From positions 1-33,917 of the forward strand of contig CAJBTJ010000412.1 in the NCBI GenBank assembly GCA_903958565.1: 33,917 nucleotides of DNA, read 5' to 3'. Source of the stretch: an uncultured beta proteobacterium (lineage in GTDB: Bacteria > Pseudomonadota > Gammaproteobacteria > Burkholderiales > Burkholderiaceae_B). Each line of letters starts with the position of its first letter. Within the stretch, counting starts at the first letter, position 1. The notes beneath the pieces are model-generated. The model did no database searches and was not told where the DNA came from. It saw nothing but the letters and a program-made list of their open reading frames with translations. A program made the translations under genes and the position numbers. Of this stretch, positions 22,299-32,145 are shown piece after piece.

Positions 22299-25200
22299 TT
22301 AAGCTGCTTTAGGCTGAGGGTTCGCCGCACGCCACATTTCACCGAGCGCGCGCTTGTAGTCGACAGGCATAACTTTGACAAACTTGGAACGAGCACTTTC
22401 CCAATTGCTAACCAGATCGCGCGCGCCGAAACTGCCTGTGTAGCGGAAGTGGTTTTCTACTAAACGTTTCAAAATTGCTTCATCGGTCTCACGATCACCG
22501 GCGCGAACCATGCTGTGCCAGACATCGATACCTTGCGCTTTCTGCTGTTCGCTCGAGGAGAGAACCGGCTCGATCTCGACCATTGTCATGTTGCAACGCT
22601 CGGCGAAGGTTTTTTCTGGATCCCACACGTAGGCCACACCCCCGGACATGCCGGCAGCAAAGTTACGGCCGGTTTGACCCAACACGACGACCGTACCCCC
22701 GGTCATGTATTCACAACCGTGGTCGCCCGTGCCTTCGACGACCGCCGCAGCGCCCGAGTTCCGCACGGCAAAGCGTTCGCCGGCGACACCGTTGAAATAG
22801 GCCTCGCCGGCCGTGGCGCCGTAGAGCACCGTGTTGCCGATGATGATGTGTTCGGGACCAAAGCCACGGAAATCGTTGGGCGAGCGAACAATGATTCGGC
22901 CACCTGACAAGCCTTTGCCAACATAGTCATTGCCTTCGCCCACCAGATCCAGTGTCACGCCTCGCACAAGGAAAGCGCCAAAGCTTTGTCCTGCGGTGCC
23001 GTTGCATTGAATATGAATCGTGTCATCTGGCAGGCCTTCATCTCCGTAACGTGAGGCGATGCGACCCGACAACATGGCGCCGATCGTGCGGTTACGGTTG
23101 CGGACTGGGACAATAAAGGAGACTTTTTCGCCACGCTCGATAGCAACTTTGCTGCGTTCAATCAGTTCGTGATCAAGGGCGGCTTCGAGGCCGTGATCCT
23201 GAACTTCAGTTTGACGGCGTGGGCTGTCGTTGCTTGGCTGATAGAACACGCGGCTGAAATCCAGACCGTGTGCTTTCCAGTGCTCGATACTTGTGCGTGT
23301 ATCGAGCAAGTCGACACGTCCCACGAGGTCGTCGAAATTGCGGATGCCCAACTGCGCCATGATTTCACGCACCTCCTCGGCGACGAAGAAGAAGTAGTTC
23401 ACGACATGTTCAGGCTTGCCTTGAAACTTTGCGCGTAGAACGGGGTCTTGCGTAGCCACCCCGACCGGGCAGGTGTTCAGATGGCATTTGCGCATCATGA
23501 TGCAACCTTCTACGACCAGCGGTGCGGTGGCGAAACCAAATTCGTCAGCGCCTAACAACGCACCGATTGCAACGTCGCGACCCGTTTTCATTTGACCGTC
23601 AGCCTGAACACGAATACGACTGCGCAACTGATTCAACATCAGTGTTTGCTGCGTTTCAGCCAAACCGAGTTCCCACGGTGTCCCAGCGTGCTTGATCGAA
23701 GAAACCGGCGAGGCACCGGTGCCACCATCGTGTCCAGAGATCGTGACGTGATCCGCTTTCGCTTTCGCAACGCCCGCGGCAACAGTACCTACGCCAACTT
23801 CGGAGACGAGCTTGACCGAAATCGATGCTTTGGCATTGACGTTTTTGAGGTCATGAATAAGCTGAGCCAAATCTTCGATCGAGTAGATGTCGTGATGAGG
23901 GGGAGGCGAAATCAGACCAACACCAGGGACTGAGCAGCGCAACTTGGCAATGTATTCAGACACCTTGTGACCAGGAAGCTGGCCGCCTTCACCAGGCTTG
24001 GCGCCCTGTGCCATCTTGATTTGAATCTGATCGGCGCTGGACAGGTATTCGGCACTGACACCAAAACGTCCCGAGGCAACCTGTTTGATTTTCGAGCGCA
24101 TGGAGTCGCCCGCTTGCAGGGGAACATCAGCAGCGATGCGATCAGCACCGAGCTCGGTGGCCAGCGTGGCGCCAGCGACAATACCGCTTTTTCCGGTACG
24201 CAACTCGTTACGATAACGCAGCTCATCTTCACCGCCTTCACCGGTGTTGGATTTGCCACCAATGCGGTTCATGGCAACTGCCAAGACAGAGTGAGCCTCG
24301 GTCGAGATCGAGCCTAATGACATCGCACCCGTTGCGAAACGCTTGACGATCTCTTTGGCGGGCTCGACTTCGTCTAGCGAAATTGCGCGAGCGGGATCCA
24401 CTTTGAATTCAAACAAACCGCGCAACGTCATGTGACGACGGCTTTGGTCGTTGATCAGCTGTGCGTACTCTTTGTAGGTGCGGTAGTTGTTTGAGCGCGT
24501 AGCGTGTTGCAATTTTGCGATGGAGTCTGGTGTCCACATGTGCTCTTCGCCGCGTACGCGGTAGGCATATTCGCCGCCCGTGTCAAGCGCATTGGCCAAG
24601 ACGGGATCGTTGCCAAACGCGGCGCGATGTGTGCGAAGAGCTTCTTCCGCGACCTCGAAGATCCCTATGCCTTCGATCGTGCTTGCCGTTCCAGAGAAGT
24701 ACTTGTTGACCAACGCGGTGCGCAAGCCAACGGCTTCAAAGATTTGGGCGCCGCAGTAAGACATGTAGGTCGAGATGCCCATCTTTGACATCACCTTGTT
24801 CAAGCCTTTGCCAATCGCCTTGACGTAATTCTTGATGGCTTTGTCTGCGTCTTTGCCCATGGAGGCGAGCGTTTCCAGTGCAAGGTAGGGATGGATGGCT
24901 TCGGCGCCGTAGCCACCGAGTAGGGCGAAGTGATGTACCTCACGCGCTGAGCCTGTTTCGACGACCAATCCAGTGTTGGTGCGCAAGCCTTCGCGAATCA
25001 GGTGCTGGTGAATGGCCGAAGTGGCCAGCAACGCGGGAATCGCGACGTGAGCGTTGTCGACGTTGCGATCAGTCAGAATCAATACGGTTGTACCGCTTTT
25101 CACGGCGTCGACAGCGCGTGCGCACAAGGCGGCAAGGCGTGCTTCGATACCGTCCGCACCCCATGCCGCGGGGTAGCTGATGTTCAGCTCTGAGCTGCGG

Positions 25201-27038
25201 AACTTGTCTCCTGTTACTTCAGAGATCGCACGAATACGCGCCATTTCTTTGAAGTCCAGAATGGGCTGTGTGACTTCAAGACGCAGAGGTGGATTGACGT
25301 TATTAATATCGAGCAGGTTTGGCTTGGGACCAATGAACGACACCAACGACATCACCATCTGTTCGCGAATAGGGTCGATTGGTGGATTGGTGACCTGTGC
25401 AAACAACTGTCGGAAGTAGTTGTAGAACGGTTTGGCGCGGCTCGACAAAATCGCGAGCGGCGCATCGTTGCCCATAGAGCCAATGGCTTCTTCGCCCGAT
25501 TCTGCCATGACTTCGAGCACGAACTTGTAGTCTTCCTGTGTCCAGCCAAAAGCCTGCTGACGATCGAGCAAGGATGTCGGTGCACCAATGGGCGCGTCAA
25601 GCTTTGCTGGGGAAGGTAATGAGTCGAGCTTGACACGCAGGCGGTCGATCCATTGCCGGTAGGGACGCGAGCTTGCCAACTGTGCTTTGATTTCAGCGTC
25701 GTCGATGATGCGACCTTGCTCAAGGTCGATCAAGAACATCTTGCCAGGTTGCAGACGCCATTTTTTGACGATACGGTTTTCAGGAATAGGGAGGGTGCCG
25801 GCTTCTGAGGCCATGATGACCATGTCATCATCGGTGATGAGGTAGCGCGCAGGGCGCAGTCCGTTACGGTCGAGCGTCGCGCCAATTTGGCGGCCATCGG
25901 TAAAGGCGACGGCTGCTGGGCCATCCCAAGGTTCCATCATCGCGGCGTGATATTCGTAAAACGCGCGGCGGCTAGGATCCATGTGTGTATGCTGCTCCCA
26001 AGCTTCCGGGATCATCATCATCATTGCGTGCGCGAGTGAGTAGCCGGACATGACAAGCAGCTCAAGGCAGTTGTCGAACGTCGCGGTGTCAGACTGACCT
26101 TCGTACACAATCGGGTAGAGCTTTTTGAGATCGTCGCCCAGCACAGCGGACTGCATCATGCCTTCGCGCGCGCGCAACCAATTGAAGTTACCTTTAACGG
26201 TATTGATCTCTCCGTTGTGCGCAATCATCCGGTACGGGTGTGCGAGTGGCCAAGCGGGGAAGGTGTTTGTTGAGAAGCGCTGATGGACGAGTGCGACCGC
26301 TGACACGGTGAGTGGATCGGCCAAATCGCGGTAGTAGCGACCGACTTGATCGGCGAGCAGCAAACCTTTGTAAACAACCGTACGCACCGATGCCGAAGGG
26401 ACGAAATACTCTTTGCCGTGCGCCAGACCCATCGCTTGAATTGCGTGGCTTGCTGTTTTGCGAATTACATAGAGTTTGCGTTCTAGTGCATCAGGCACCA
26501 TCACGTCGGCGCCACGACCGATAAATAGTTGACGAATCACGGGTTCACAGGCACGCACCGTGGGCGACATCGGCATGTCGGTGTCTACGGGCACATCACG
26601 CCAACCCAGTACGACTTGACCTTCAGCGCGCACTGAACGCTCGAGCTCTTGTTCGCATGCCAGACGCGAAGCGATTTCTTTTGGTAGAAACACCATGGCC
26701 ACGCCATACTCGCCAGGAGCGGGCAATGTGATGTTTTGTTTGGCTAGATCTTGCCGATAAAACGCATCGGGGATTTGGATCAGAATGCCTGCACCGTCAC
26801 CCATGAGTTTGTCCGCGCCCACTGCGCCCCGGTGATCCAGGTTTTCCAGAATTTTGAGGCCTTGCTCAACGATGGCGTGCGTCTTGTTCCCTTTGATGTG
26901 CGCCACAAAGCCCACGCCACAAGCGTCATGTTCGTTGGCGGGTGAGTACAGCCCTTGGGCGACAGGTAGTCCCGGTTGAGGGGCTGCTGCGGTGCGGGTG
27001 GTCTTGGTAGGGTGAAAACTCAAAGGGAACGTCGACAT
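22299..27038 (-). CDS. gltB: Glutamate synthase large subunit
   Basis: About 1,580 aa; [22 protein letters not shown] (Ntn glutaminase Cys), FMN and 3Fe-4S domain motifs ([25 protein letters not shown]). Start at [10 protein letters not shown] (27038) proposed instead of 27086. Confidence 0.97.
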   Translation of the reverse strand: MSTFPLSFHPTKTTRTAAAPQPGLPVAQGLYSPANEHDACGVGFVAHIKGNKTHAIVEQGLKILENLDHRGAVGADKLMGDGAGILIQIPDAFYRQDLAKQNITLPAPGEYGVAMVFLPKEIASRLACEQELERSVRAEGQVVLGWRDVPVDTDMPMSPTVRACEPVIRQLFIGRGADVMVPDALERKLYVIRKTASHAIQAMGLAHGKEYFVPSASVRTVVYKGLLLADQVGRYYRDLADPLTVSAVALVHQRFSTNTFPAWPLAHPYRMIAHNGEINTVKGNFNWLRAREGMMQSAVLGDDLKKLYPIVYEGQSDTATFDNCLELLVMSGYSLAHAMMMMIPEAWEQHTHMDPSRRAFYEYHAAMMEPWDGPAAVAFTDGRQIGATLDRNGLRPARYLITDDDMVIMASEAGTLPIPENRIVKKWRLQPGKMFLIDLEQGRIIDDAEIKAQLASSRPYRQWIDRLRVKLDSLPSPAKLDAPIGAPTSLLDRQQAFGWTQEDYKFVLEVMAESGEEAIGSMGNDAPLAILSSRAKPFYNYFRQLFAQVTNPPIDPIREQMVMSLVSFIGPKPNLLDINNVNPPLRLEVTQPILDFKEMARIRAISEVTGDKFRSSELNISYPAAWGADGIEARLAALCARAVDAVKSGTTVLILTDRNVDNAHVAIPALLATSAIHQHLIREGLRTNTGLVVETGSAREVHHFALLGGYGAEAIHPYLALETLASMGKDADKAIKNYVKAIGKGLNKVMSKMGISTYMSYCGAQIFEAVGLRTALVNKYFSGTASTIEGIGIFEVAEEALRTHRAAFGNDPVLANALDTGGEYAYRVRGEEHMWTPDSIAKLQHATRSNNYRTYKEYAQLINDQSRRHMTLRGLFEFKVDPARAISLDEVEPAKEIVKRFATGAMSLGSISTEAHSVLAVAMNRIGGKSNTGEGGEDELRYRNELRTGKSGIVAGATLATELGADRIAADVPLQAGDSMRSKIKQVASGRFGVSAEYLSSADQIQIKMAQGAKPGEGGQLPGHKVSEYIAKLRCSVPGVGLISPPPHHDIYSIEDLAQLIHDLKNVNAKASISVKLVSEVGVGTVAAGVAKAKADHVTISGHDGGTGASPVSSIKHAGTPWELGLAETQQTLMLNQLRSRIRVQADGQMKTGRDVAIGALLGADEFGFATAPLVVEGCIMMRKCHLNTCPVGVATQDPVLRAKFQGKPEHVVNYFFFVAEEVREIMAQLGIRNFDDLVGRVDLLDTRTSIEHWKAHGLDFSRVFYQPSNDSPRRQTEVQDHGLEAALDHELIERSKVAIERGEKVSFIVPVRNRNRTIGAMLSGRIASRYGDEGLPDDTIHIQCNGTAGQSFGAFLVRGVTLDLVGEGNDYVGKGLSGGRIIVRSPNDFRGFGPEHIIIGNTVLYGATAGEAYFNGVAGERFAVRNSGAAAVVEGTGDHGCEYMTGGTVVVLGQTGRNFAAGMSGGVAYVWDPEKTFAERCNMTMVEIEPVLSSSEQQKAQGIDVWHSMVRAGDRETDEAILKRLVENHFRYTGSFGARDLVSNWESARSKFVKVMPVDYKRALGEMWRAANPQPKAA

Positions 27039-27082
27039 AAAAAGCTCCGAGGGCTTGCGCCATGTTGCAGTGCGAGGGCGAA

Positions 27083-27111
27083 ACAATACGCTTGGTTTTG
27101 TGGCAACGCAA
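27083..27111 (-). promoter_or_regulatory. Candidate sigma70 promoter for gltB
   Basis: Minus-strand TTGCGT (27106-27111), 17-bp spacer, TATTGT (27083-27088), 45 bp upstream of the proposed start codon at 27038. Confidence 0.4.
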
Positions 27112-27115
27112 GAAA

Positions 27116-27186
27116 ATTAATTGGGGTGCGTCCCTAATTAATAGCCCGACAGATTTGCCTTAATTTAATTGGGGACGCACCATTAA
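27116..27186. repeat. REP-like compound inverted repeat between gltB and the RAYT-like gene
   Basis: Arms GGTGCGTCCCTAATTAA (27125-27141) and TTAATTGGGGACGCACC (27165-27181), 17 bp with one mismatch. The left unit is itself palindromic: ATTAATTGGGG (27116-27126) tgcgt CCCTAATTAAT (27132-27142). Confidence 0.75.
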
Positions 27187-27194
27187 CATTGGCA

Positions 27195-27896
27195 TTAAGC
27201 CAGTGCGGATACCGTCTTTCTGGGTCGCCCACGTTTCTCGGGGCACACACGTCTGTTGGCAAGCTTGCTCAGCTCAGACAGGAAAGCGTCGTCGCCCAGA
27301 GCCCATTGCCCAGTTAAGCAGGCCTGGAGTTGAGCATTTTCCGCTGGGGGGTTGCCCTCTTGCAAGAGCCTTCGGTAGACCGCTTGTCGATCAAAAGGGG
27401 TGTTGCCGCAAGCCCAGTAGTCTGCGAGTGGTTGCAGACCGACTGCAGAGGCCCCTACGCTCCCTGTGTGGGCGCCTGCAGAAGACCAGCGCCAAGTGTC
27501 TGCCTCAGTGACCAGACCCTCTCTGACCGGTTGGCGTTCAAGCCAAATCAAGCAGGGTAAAAGCCAGCGTTGCGGCTGCGCAATGGTGGAGTGGAACCGT
27601 CCCTCGAAGACGCCGCCCGCGTGAAGCCGGCTTGCCAGAAGGCGTCCGACCTGTTGGATGCTGCGGGCGAGGCTGGTTTCGTCGCCGGGTGTTGCGAGCA
27701 AAGTTAGACTGCTAGGCGTGACAACCCATCCGTGTAGCAACGTGTCGGTATCAGCCAGTGCCAATCTAAGCCAGCGCCCAATATCTGCAAACTGCAGCGA
27801 GAAGGACTGGCGCACAACAGCGTCGGCGTGGTGTGTGAAGCGGGCTTGAGCGAGCTGAGCAAAACCCTCTGCATACAGTCGGGGCAGCCTGGCCAT
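27195..27896 (-). CDS. RAYT/Y1_Tnp (IS200-like, REP-associated) transposase-family protein, apparently catalytically degenerate
   Basis: Family scaffold MARLPRL..., LLATP, GGVFEGRFHSTI, LERQPVREGLV, WRWSSAGAH, WALGDDAFLSEL...NRRVCPEKRGRPRK. Real start is probably ATG at 27896 (the track start 27908 is TTG). Confidence 0.75.
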   Translation of the reverse strand: MARLPRLYAEGFAQLAQARFTHHADAVVRQSFSLQFADIGRWLRLALADTDTLLHGWVVTPSSLTLLATPGDETSLARSIQQVGRLLASRLHAGGVFEGRFHSTIAQPQRWLLPCLIWLERQPVREGLVTEADTWRWSSAGAHTGSVGASAVGLQPLADYWACGNTPFDRQAVYRRLLQEGNPPAENAQLQACLTGQWALGDDAFLSELSKLANRRVCPEKRGRPRKTVSALA

Positions 27897-27907
27897 AGTG
27901 TGCGTCA

Positions 27908-27926
27908 AAGCCCTAAATCAGGGCTT
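27908..27926 (-). terminator. Short hairpin overlapping the stop of the YjiK-like gene
   Basis: AAGCCCT (27908-27914) / AGGGCTT (27920-27926) with a 5-nt loop; only a short T run follows on the minus strand. Confidence 0.35.
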
Positions 27927-28865
27927 CTTTAGCTTGTAGAAGAGATTGGGCTCACTGACGATGTAAATGTTGCCCTCATCATCAGTGGCGATTCCTTCGG
28001 GGCGCGGCAGAGGTTTATTGCCTTTTGTAGAAAGGGATAGCATGCCTTTGCCATCACCGCTGTCACCATCGAGCTGCACGATGAGCTGGGATTCTTCACT
28101 CAACAGGTAAACGCGGCCGGTGGTTGGATCGACCTCTACAGAGGAGAGGTCCGTCGCGAAGGGGACATCATTGAGCCAATGACTGATGTTTTCAATCCGC
28201 AGCCCTCGGGAGTCAGCCGCCTGTAGATTGTTCAGGCCACTAATGCGGTAAAGCGCGCGCGGACTGTGCTCTTTGGACAGGTACAGGCGATCGCGTTTGA
28301 GGTCATAACCCAACCCATTAAACCCATAGTTCGCATCGTCACCTTCGGTGAAACGCAAGACTAAGGCGAAAGCCCGGGTGACATCAAGCACTTGAGGGGT
28401 TGTGGGTACTTCCGCGATCACTACCCTATTGCGACGCCCGTTTACGAGCGCGATTTTATTCCCCCCAAGCCACGCGACACCATCGACGTCAGACATCCCT
28501 TTGACGGGGTAGGTCGCCAACACTTGGCCATCGGTTGAGAGCGCAATAAGCGCGGTGGGTTTATTGACAACAGTCCACAAGCGTTTTTGCAAAGGGTCGT
28601 AGGTCAGGCCGGAGAACTTGCCCCCGAGTTGCGTGTCAACCACTTGGGGCTCAGTTGGCCCCGCATAACCCGTTAGCGTGTTGCCGCCGGACTCAGCAAT
28701 CTTTTTCTCCCAGGCAGCTTGTTTGGCCGCGAGGCCTGAAATCCATCGGTAGGCCACCTGTTCAGCGTGGTAGTAGCGCACGCCGATGTAGGTTGCCCAG
28801 CCTACGCCAATGACGAGTAAGCAAGCCAGCAGGATCTTTGAAAGAAATTTGACTAAATCGGACAT
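27918..28865 (-). CDS. SdiA-regulated / YjiK-like beta-propeller protein with N-terminal membrane anchor
   Basis: N-terminal TM, then KFSGLTYDPLQKRLWTVVNKPTALIALSTDGQVLATYPVKGMSDVDGVAWLGGNKIALVNGRRNRVVI and PEGIATDDEGNIYIVSEPNLFYKLKK. Start at MSDLVKF (28865). Confidence 0.8.
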   Translation of the reverse strand: MSDLVKFLSKILLACLLVIGVGWATYIGVRYYHAEQVAYRWISGLAAKQAAWEKKIAESGGNTLTGYAGPTEPQVVDTQLGGKFSGLTYDPLQKRLWTVVNKPTALIALSTDGQVLATYPVKGMSDVDGVAWLGGNKIALVNGRRNRVVIAEVPTTPQVLDVTRAFALVLRFTEGDDANYGFNGLGYDLKRDRLYLSKEHSPRALYRISGLNNLQAADSRGLRIENISHWLNDVPFATDLSSVEVDPTTGRVYLLSEESQLIVQLDGDSGDGKGMLSLSTKGNKPLPRPEGIATDDEGNIYIVSEPNLFYKLKKP

Positions 28866-28982
28866 ACCCAAATCCAGGGACGGACGTTGCGGCTGGGATA
28901 GACGGCAGCCTTGCGCCCGGAGCATACCGAGATTAACACCCCCGCAAGAATTGCGGAACTTTTGCACAAATCGATCGTCTTA

Positions 28983-29009
28983 TTAGCACTCGCTAGCTCA
29001 GAGTGCTAA
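28983..29009. promoter_or_regulatory. CIRCE operator (HrcA binding site) upstream of rpoH
   Basis: Perfect TTAGCACTC (28983-28991), 9-bp spacer, GAGTGCTAA (29001-29009). Confidence 0.95.
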
Positions 29010-29046
29010 AATGGCACCGAAAGCTCCGAGGTCAGGAGCTAGTTTA

Positions 29047-29931
29047 ATGACAACGAGTTCTACCGCTTTGACACTTCAGCCTTCACAACTCGCGATGGCG
29101 ATATCGAACCCCGGCGCCTTGGGAACGATTGATGCCTATATTTCGACGGTCAACCGACTGCCGATGCTCACGGCTGAGCAAGAGAATGTGCTTGCGCGTC
29201 GCCTGCGCGACGAGCAGGACATCGCTGCGGCCCGTGAACTGGTGTTGTCGCATTTGCGTCTGGTCGTTTCGGTCGCGCGACAGTATCTCGGATACGGCCT
29301 GCCGCACGCGGACCTGATTCAAGAGGGTAACGTTGGCTTGATGAAGGCCGTTAAGCGGTTTGATCCCGAGCGTGGCGTTCGACTTGTGTCGTTCGCTGTG
29401 CATTGGATCAAAGCAGAAATTCATGAATACATCGTCCGTAACTGGCGAATGGTCAAGGTTGCAACCACGAAGGCGCAGCGTAAGCTTTTCTTTAATTTGC
29501 GTAGCATGCGCCCTGACGGGCAAACCCTTGATCCTCGTCAAGTTGACGAAATTGCGGCTAATTTAAATGTCCGTCGCGAAGATGTGCGTGAGATGGAAGT
29601 GCGTTTGTCTGGGCGTGAAATATCGCTCGAAAACCAGAACGACGATGAGGACGCCTACGCGCCCATCGCCTACCTCTCAGACAATGGTCATGCGGATCCC
29701 GCGCAGGTCCTCGCTCGGCGGGACGCGGACGCCATGCATGGCAGCGGTTTGGACAAGGCGCTTGAGCAGCTCGACGAGCGCTCACAGCGCATCGTTCGTG
29801 CGCGATGGTTGCAAGATGAGGGTGGTGCAACCTTGCACGACTTGGCCGCAGAGTTTGGCGTGTCCGCTGAACGTATCCGTCAAATCGAAGTCGCTGCGAT
29901 GAAAAAAATGCGAGTGGCGCTAAGCGCTTAA
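29047..29931 (+). CDS. rpoH: RNA polymerase sigma-32 factor
   Basis: Sigma70-family regions 2 and 4; RpoH box QRKLFFNLR; LIQEGNVGLMKAVKRFDPERGVRLVSFAVHWIKAEIHEYI. ATG at 29047 has AGGAG upstream; the ATG at 29011 abuts CIRCE. Confidence 0.95.
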   Translation: MTTSSTALTLQPSQLAMAISNPGALGTIDAYISTVNRLPMLTAEQENVLARRLRDEQDIAAARELVLSHLRLVVSVARQYLGYGLPHADLIQEGNVGLMKAVKRFDPERGVRLVSFAVHWIKAEIHEYIVRNWRMVKVATTKAQRKLFFNLRSMRPDGQTLDPRQVDEIAANLNVRREDVREMEVRLSGREISLENQNDDEDAYAPIAYLSDNGHADPAQVLARRDADAMHGSGLDKALEQLDERSQRIVRARWLQDEGGATLHDLAAEFGVSAERIRQIEVAAMKKMRVALSA

Positions 29932-30761
29932 TTTTCGGGCGCGCGGCGCCATAAGTCCTCGGTCAATACAATCGAGGCTTCAAGCGTAAAGTTGCCTGCC
30001 ACCAGCATTTCATAGACCCTTGGCGGCGCGAAGCAGTCGATCTCCATTACTTCACCGTCCCGATTTTTGGGGATAGTCCCGTCTGTGAGTACACACTCAC
30101 AGGTTAGGACTTCTTCATATTGATATCCCTCTGGGATTTGGCGCTGCATACGGGCGATTTTACGTAGGGGCGACCGATTCTGAATGTCCGCAAGATCGAG
30201 TCCGGCCTCTTCGTCCGATTCGCGCTCGAGTGCTAAGTCGGTCGGCTCTCCAGCGCTTACCAAGCCTCCGACCAAGGTGTCCCACATGCCTGGGTCCGTG
30301 GCTTTGGTCATGGAGCGCCTGGCCACCCATAATTTGCCGTCTTGCGACCAGCCGCTTAAGTGCACGGCCTGTGTGATCAGCCCGAGTGGGCGCATGGTGC
30401 CGCGTTCAATTGCACCGATCGGTGCGCTGTCCGGAGCGTCAGGTACGACGTCCAGCAATTCGCCACGCCATCCGGGTGTTTTGCCGGCTTGTCGCAAGGC
30501 CTGCGCGATCTCAGCTAAGAGGTTGTTCAGCGTCTCTCCAGTCGGGTGATGACGTCCAAAATCGGCGCGATTGGTCGCAAGCTCAACCCCGGGTACGTTA
30601 GCGATGGCCGAAACGGCCCCTGGGAATAGCGTTCCGCAGCGGCGGCCAGCGATAAACAAAGGCAGAGAGCCGTGGTGCGGCGCCTGCGCCGCACGAGACA
30701 GCAAGGTCTGCAGAAAGCGGTACAAGTCGGCTTTGTTGGGTAAGCGGTTGGTCTGTTGCAT
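29928..30761 (-). CDS. NUDIX hydrolase (DUF4743-containing type)
   Basis: Nudix box GLVSAGEPTDLALERESDEEAGL; long N-terminal domain typical of the DUF4743/TPK-associated class. Confidence 0.88.
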   Translation of the reverse strand: MQQTNRLPNKADLYRFLQTLLSRAAQAPHHGSLPLFIAGRRCGTLFPGAVSAIANVPGVELATNRADFGRHHPTGETLNNLLAEIAQALRQAGKTPGWRGELLDVVPDAPDSAPIGAIERGTMRPLGLITQAVHLSGWSQDGKLWVARRSMTKATDPGMWDTLVGGLVSAGEPTDLALERESDEEAGLDLADIQNRSPLRKIARMQRQIPEGYQYEEVLTCECVLTDGTIPKNRDGEVMEIDCFAPPRVYEMLVAGNFTLEASIVLTEDLWRRAPEN

Positions 30762-30852
30762 CGATATTGATTGTCAAATGGGGTTTTACAATTGTAGTGG
30801 AGCAAGCTAGACGAGCCTCCGCTATAATCCCACCCGTTTCCATACGATACGC

Positions 30853-30890
30853 GGGCTTATGCGTACGTGGCCTCGCCGCGGAGTAAGCCC
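30853..30890 (+). promoter_or_regulatory. Hairpin in the coxB 5' leader
   Basis: Outer stem GGGCTTA (30853-30859) / TAAGCCC (30884-30890); inner stem CGTGGC-CTC-GCCGCG (one G-U pair). Confidence 0.5.
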
Positions 30891-30970
30891 TCTGATAATT
30901 TTTGCGCAGTATCTGTCGCGGTTTGAATCTCATTCGTGAACAGAGAAGTGCGATGTGTTTCGAGGTAAGC

Positions 30971-32128
30971 ATGAAGAAGTTGACAGGGTTGCTGGGTGCC
31001 TGTGCCATGTTCTGGATTGGCGCTGCCAGTGCACAAGTTAAAGACATGCCGGGAGGTCCGCGTGTCAATCAACTTAATCTCCCCGAGGGAGTTAACCAGA
31101 TCGCGCGCGACGTGGCCTGGCTGCACTGGTTCATGCTTATTGTCTGCCTGGTGATTTTCGCCGCCGTGTTTGGGGTGATGTTTTACTCAATTTGGGCGCA
31201 CCGAAAGTCCAAGGGTTATAAGCCTGCAACCTTCCACGAGCACATGGGTGTCGAAGTCGCCTGGACGGTCGTGCCATTCTTGATCGTGATTGCCATGGCG
31301 TTGCCCGCAACACGCACAGTCGTTGCAATGAAAGACACCAGCGGTGCAGATCTTACGGTCAAAGTGACAGGCTACCAGTGGAAGTGGGGCTACGAGTATA
31401 TCGATGGCCCAGCCACTGGTGTGAAGATTCTGTCGAACCTTGCTACCCCACGTGCGCAGATTGAGGGTCGCGAACCCAAGGGCCCAACTTACTTGATGGA
31501 AGTGGACAATCCCCTCGTCGTCCCTGTCGGTAAAAAGATCCGCGTTGCAGTCACTGCAGCCGACGTGATTCACTCATGGATGGTTCCAGACCTGGCCGTC
31601 AAGCAAGATGCGATCCCCGGTTTCATACGCAATACGTGGTTTCGCGCTGACAAAATCGGTGAGTATCGCGGGCAATGTACAGAGCTCTGCGGTAAAGATC
31701 ACGCGTTTATGCCAATCGTTGTCAAGGTCGTGTCTGAGGCTGACTACGCTAAGTGGGCAGATGAGCAGAAAAAACTACTTGCTGCGCAGGCTGACGATCC
31801 TAACAAAGAATGGACCGGCCCTGAGCTGATCGCCCGTGGAGAGAAAGTCTATGCGGCGAATTGCGTGGCTTGCCACCAAGGTAGCGGTAAGGGTGTGGTG
31901 GGTGCGTTCCCTGCGCTGGATGCGAGCAAGATCGTGATGGGCCCCAAGGCGGACAACATCCAGATTTTGCTTAAGGGTAAGCCTGGCACTGCGATGCAGT
32001 CGTACGCCGCGCAGTTAAACGATGTTGAAATCGCCGCCGTGATCACCTACACACGCGCATCTTGGACCAATGCAGGGAAGGGCCAGGATCCCGTGGTGGC
32101 GCCGGCGGATATCAAGGCAGCGCGATAG
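30971..32128 (+). CDS. coxB: Cytochrome c oxidase subunit II with fused C-terminal cytochrome c domain
   Basis: CuA motif CTELCGKDHAFM; two TM helices; C-terminal CVACHQ heme site. Start at MKKLTGLLG (30971). Confidence 0.95.
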   Translation: MKKLTGLLGACAMFWIGAASAQVKDMPGGPRVNQLNLPEGVNQIARDVAWLHWFMLIVCLVIFAAVFGVMFYSIWAHRKSKGYKPATFHEHMGVEVAWTVVPFLIVIAMALPATRTVVAMKDTSGADLTVKVTGYQWKWGYEYIDGPATGVKILSNLATPRAQIEGREPKGPTYLMEVDNPLVVPVGKKIRVAVTAADVIHSWMVPDLAVKQDAIPGFIRNTWFRADKIGEYRGQCTELCGKDHAFMPIVVKVVSEADYAKWADEQKKLLAAQADDPNKEWTGPELIARGEKVYAANCVACHQGSGKGVVGAFPALDASKIVMGPKADNIQILLKGKPGTAMQSYAAQLNDVEIAAVITYTRASWTNAGKGQDPVVAPADIKAAR

Positions 32129-32145
32129 TTGATTAGAGTGATGCG

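Noticed and set aside
21678-22463. 261-aa + strand ORF spanning the gltD/gltB junction
   Set aside because: Antisense to two unmistakable CDSs; no family resemblance.
27116-27186. CRISPR-like or IS terminal repeats
   Set aside because: Only one inverted pair, no regular direct repeats or spacers, and no matching copy seen on the other side of the RAYT-like gene, so REP-like is the better description.
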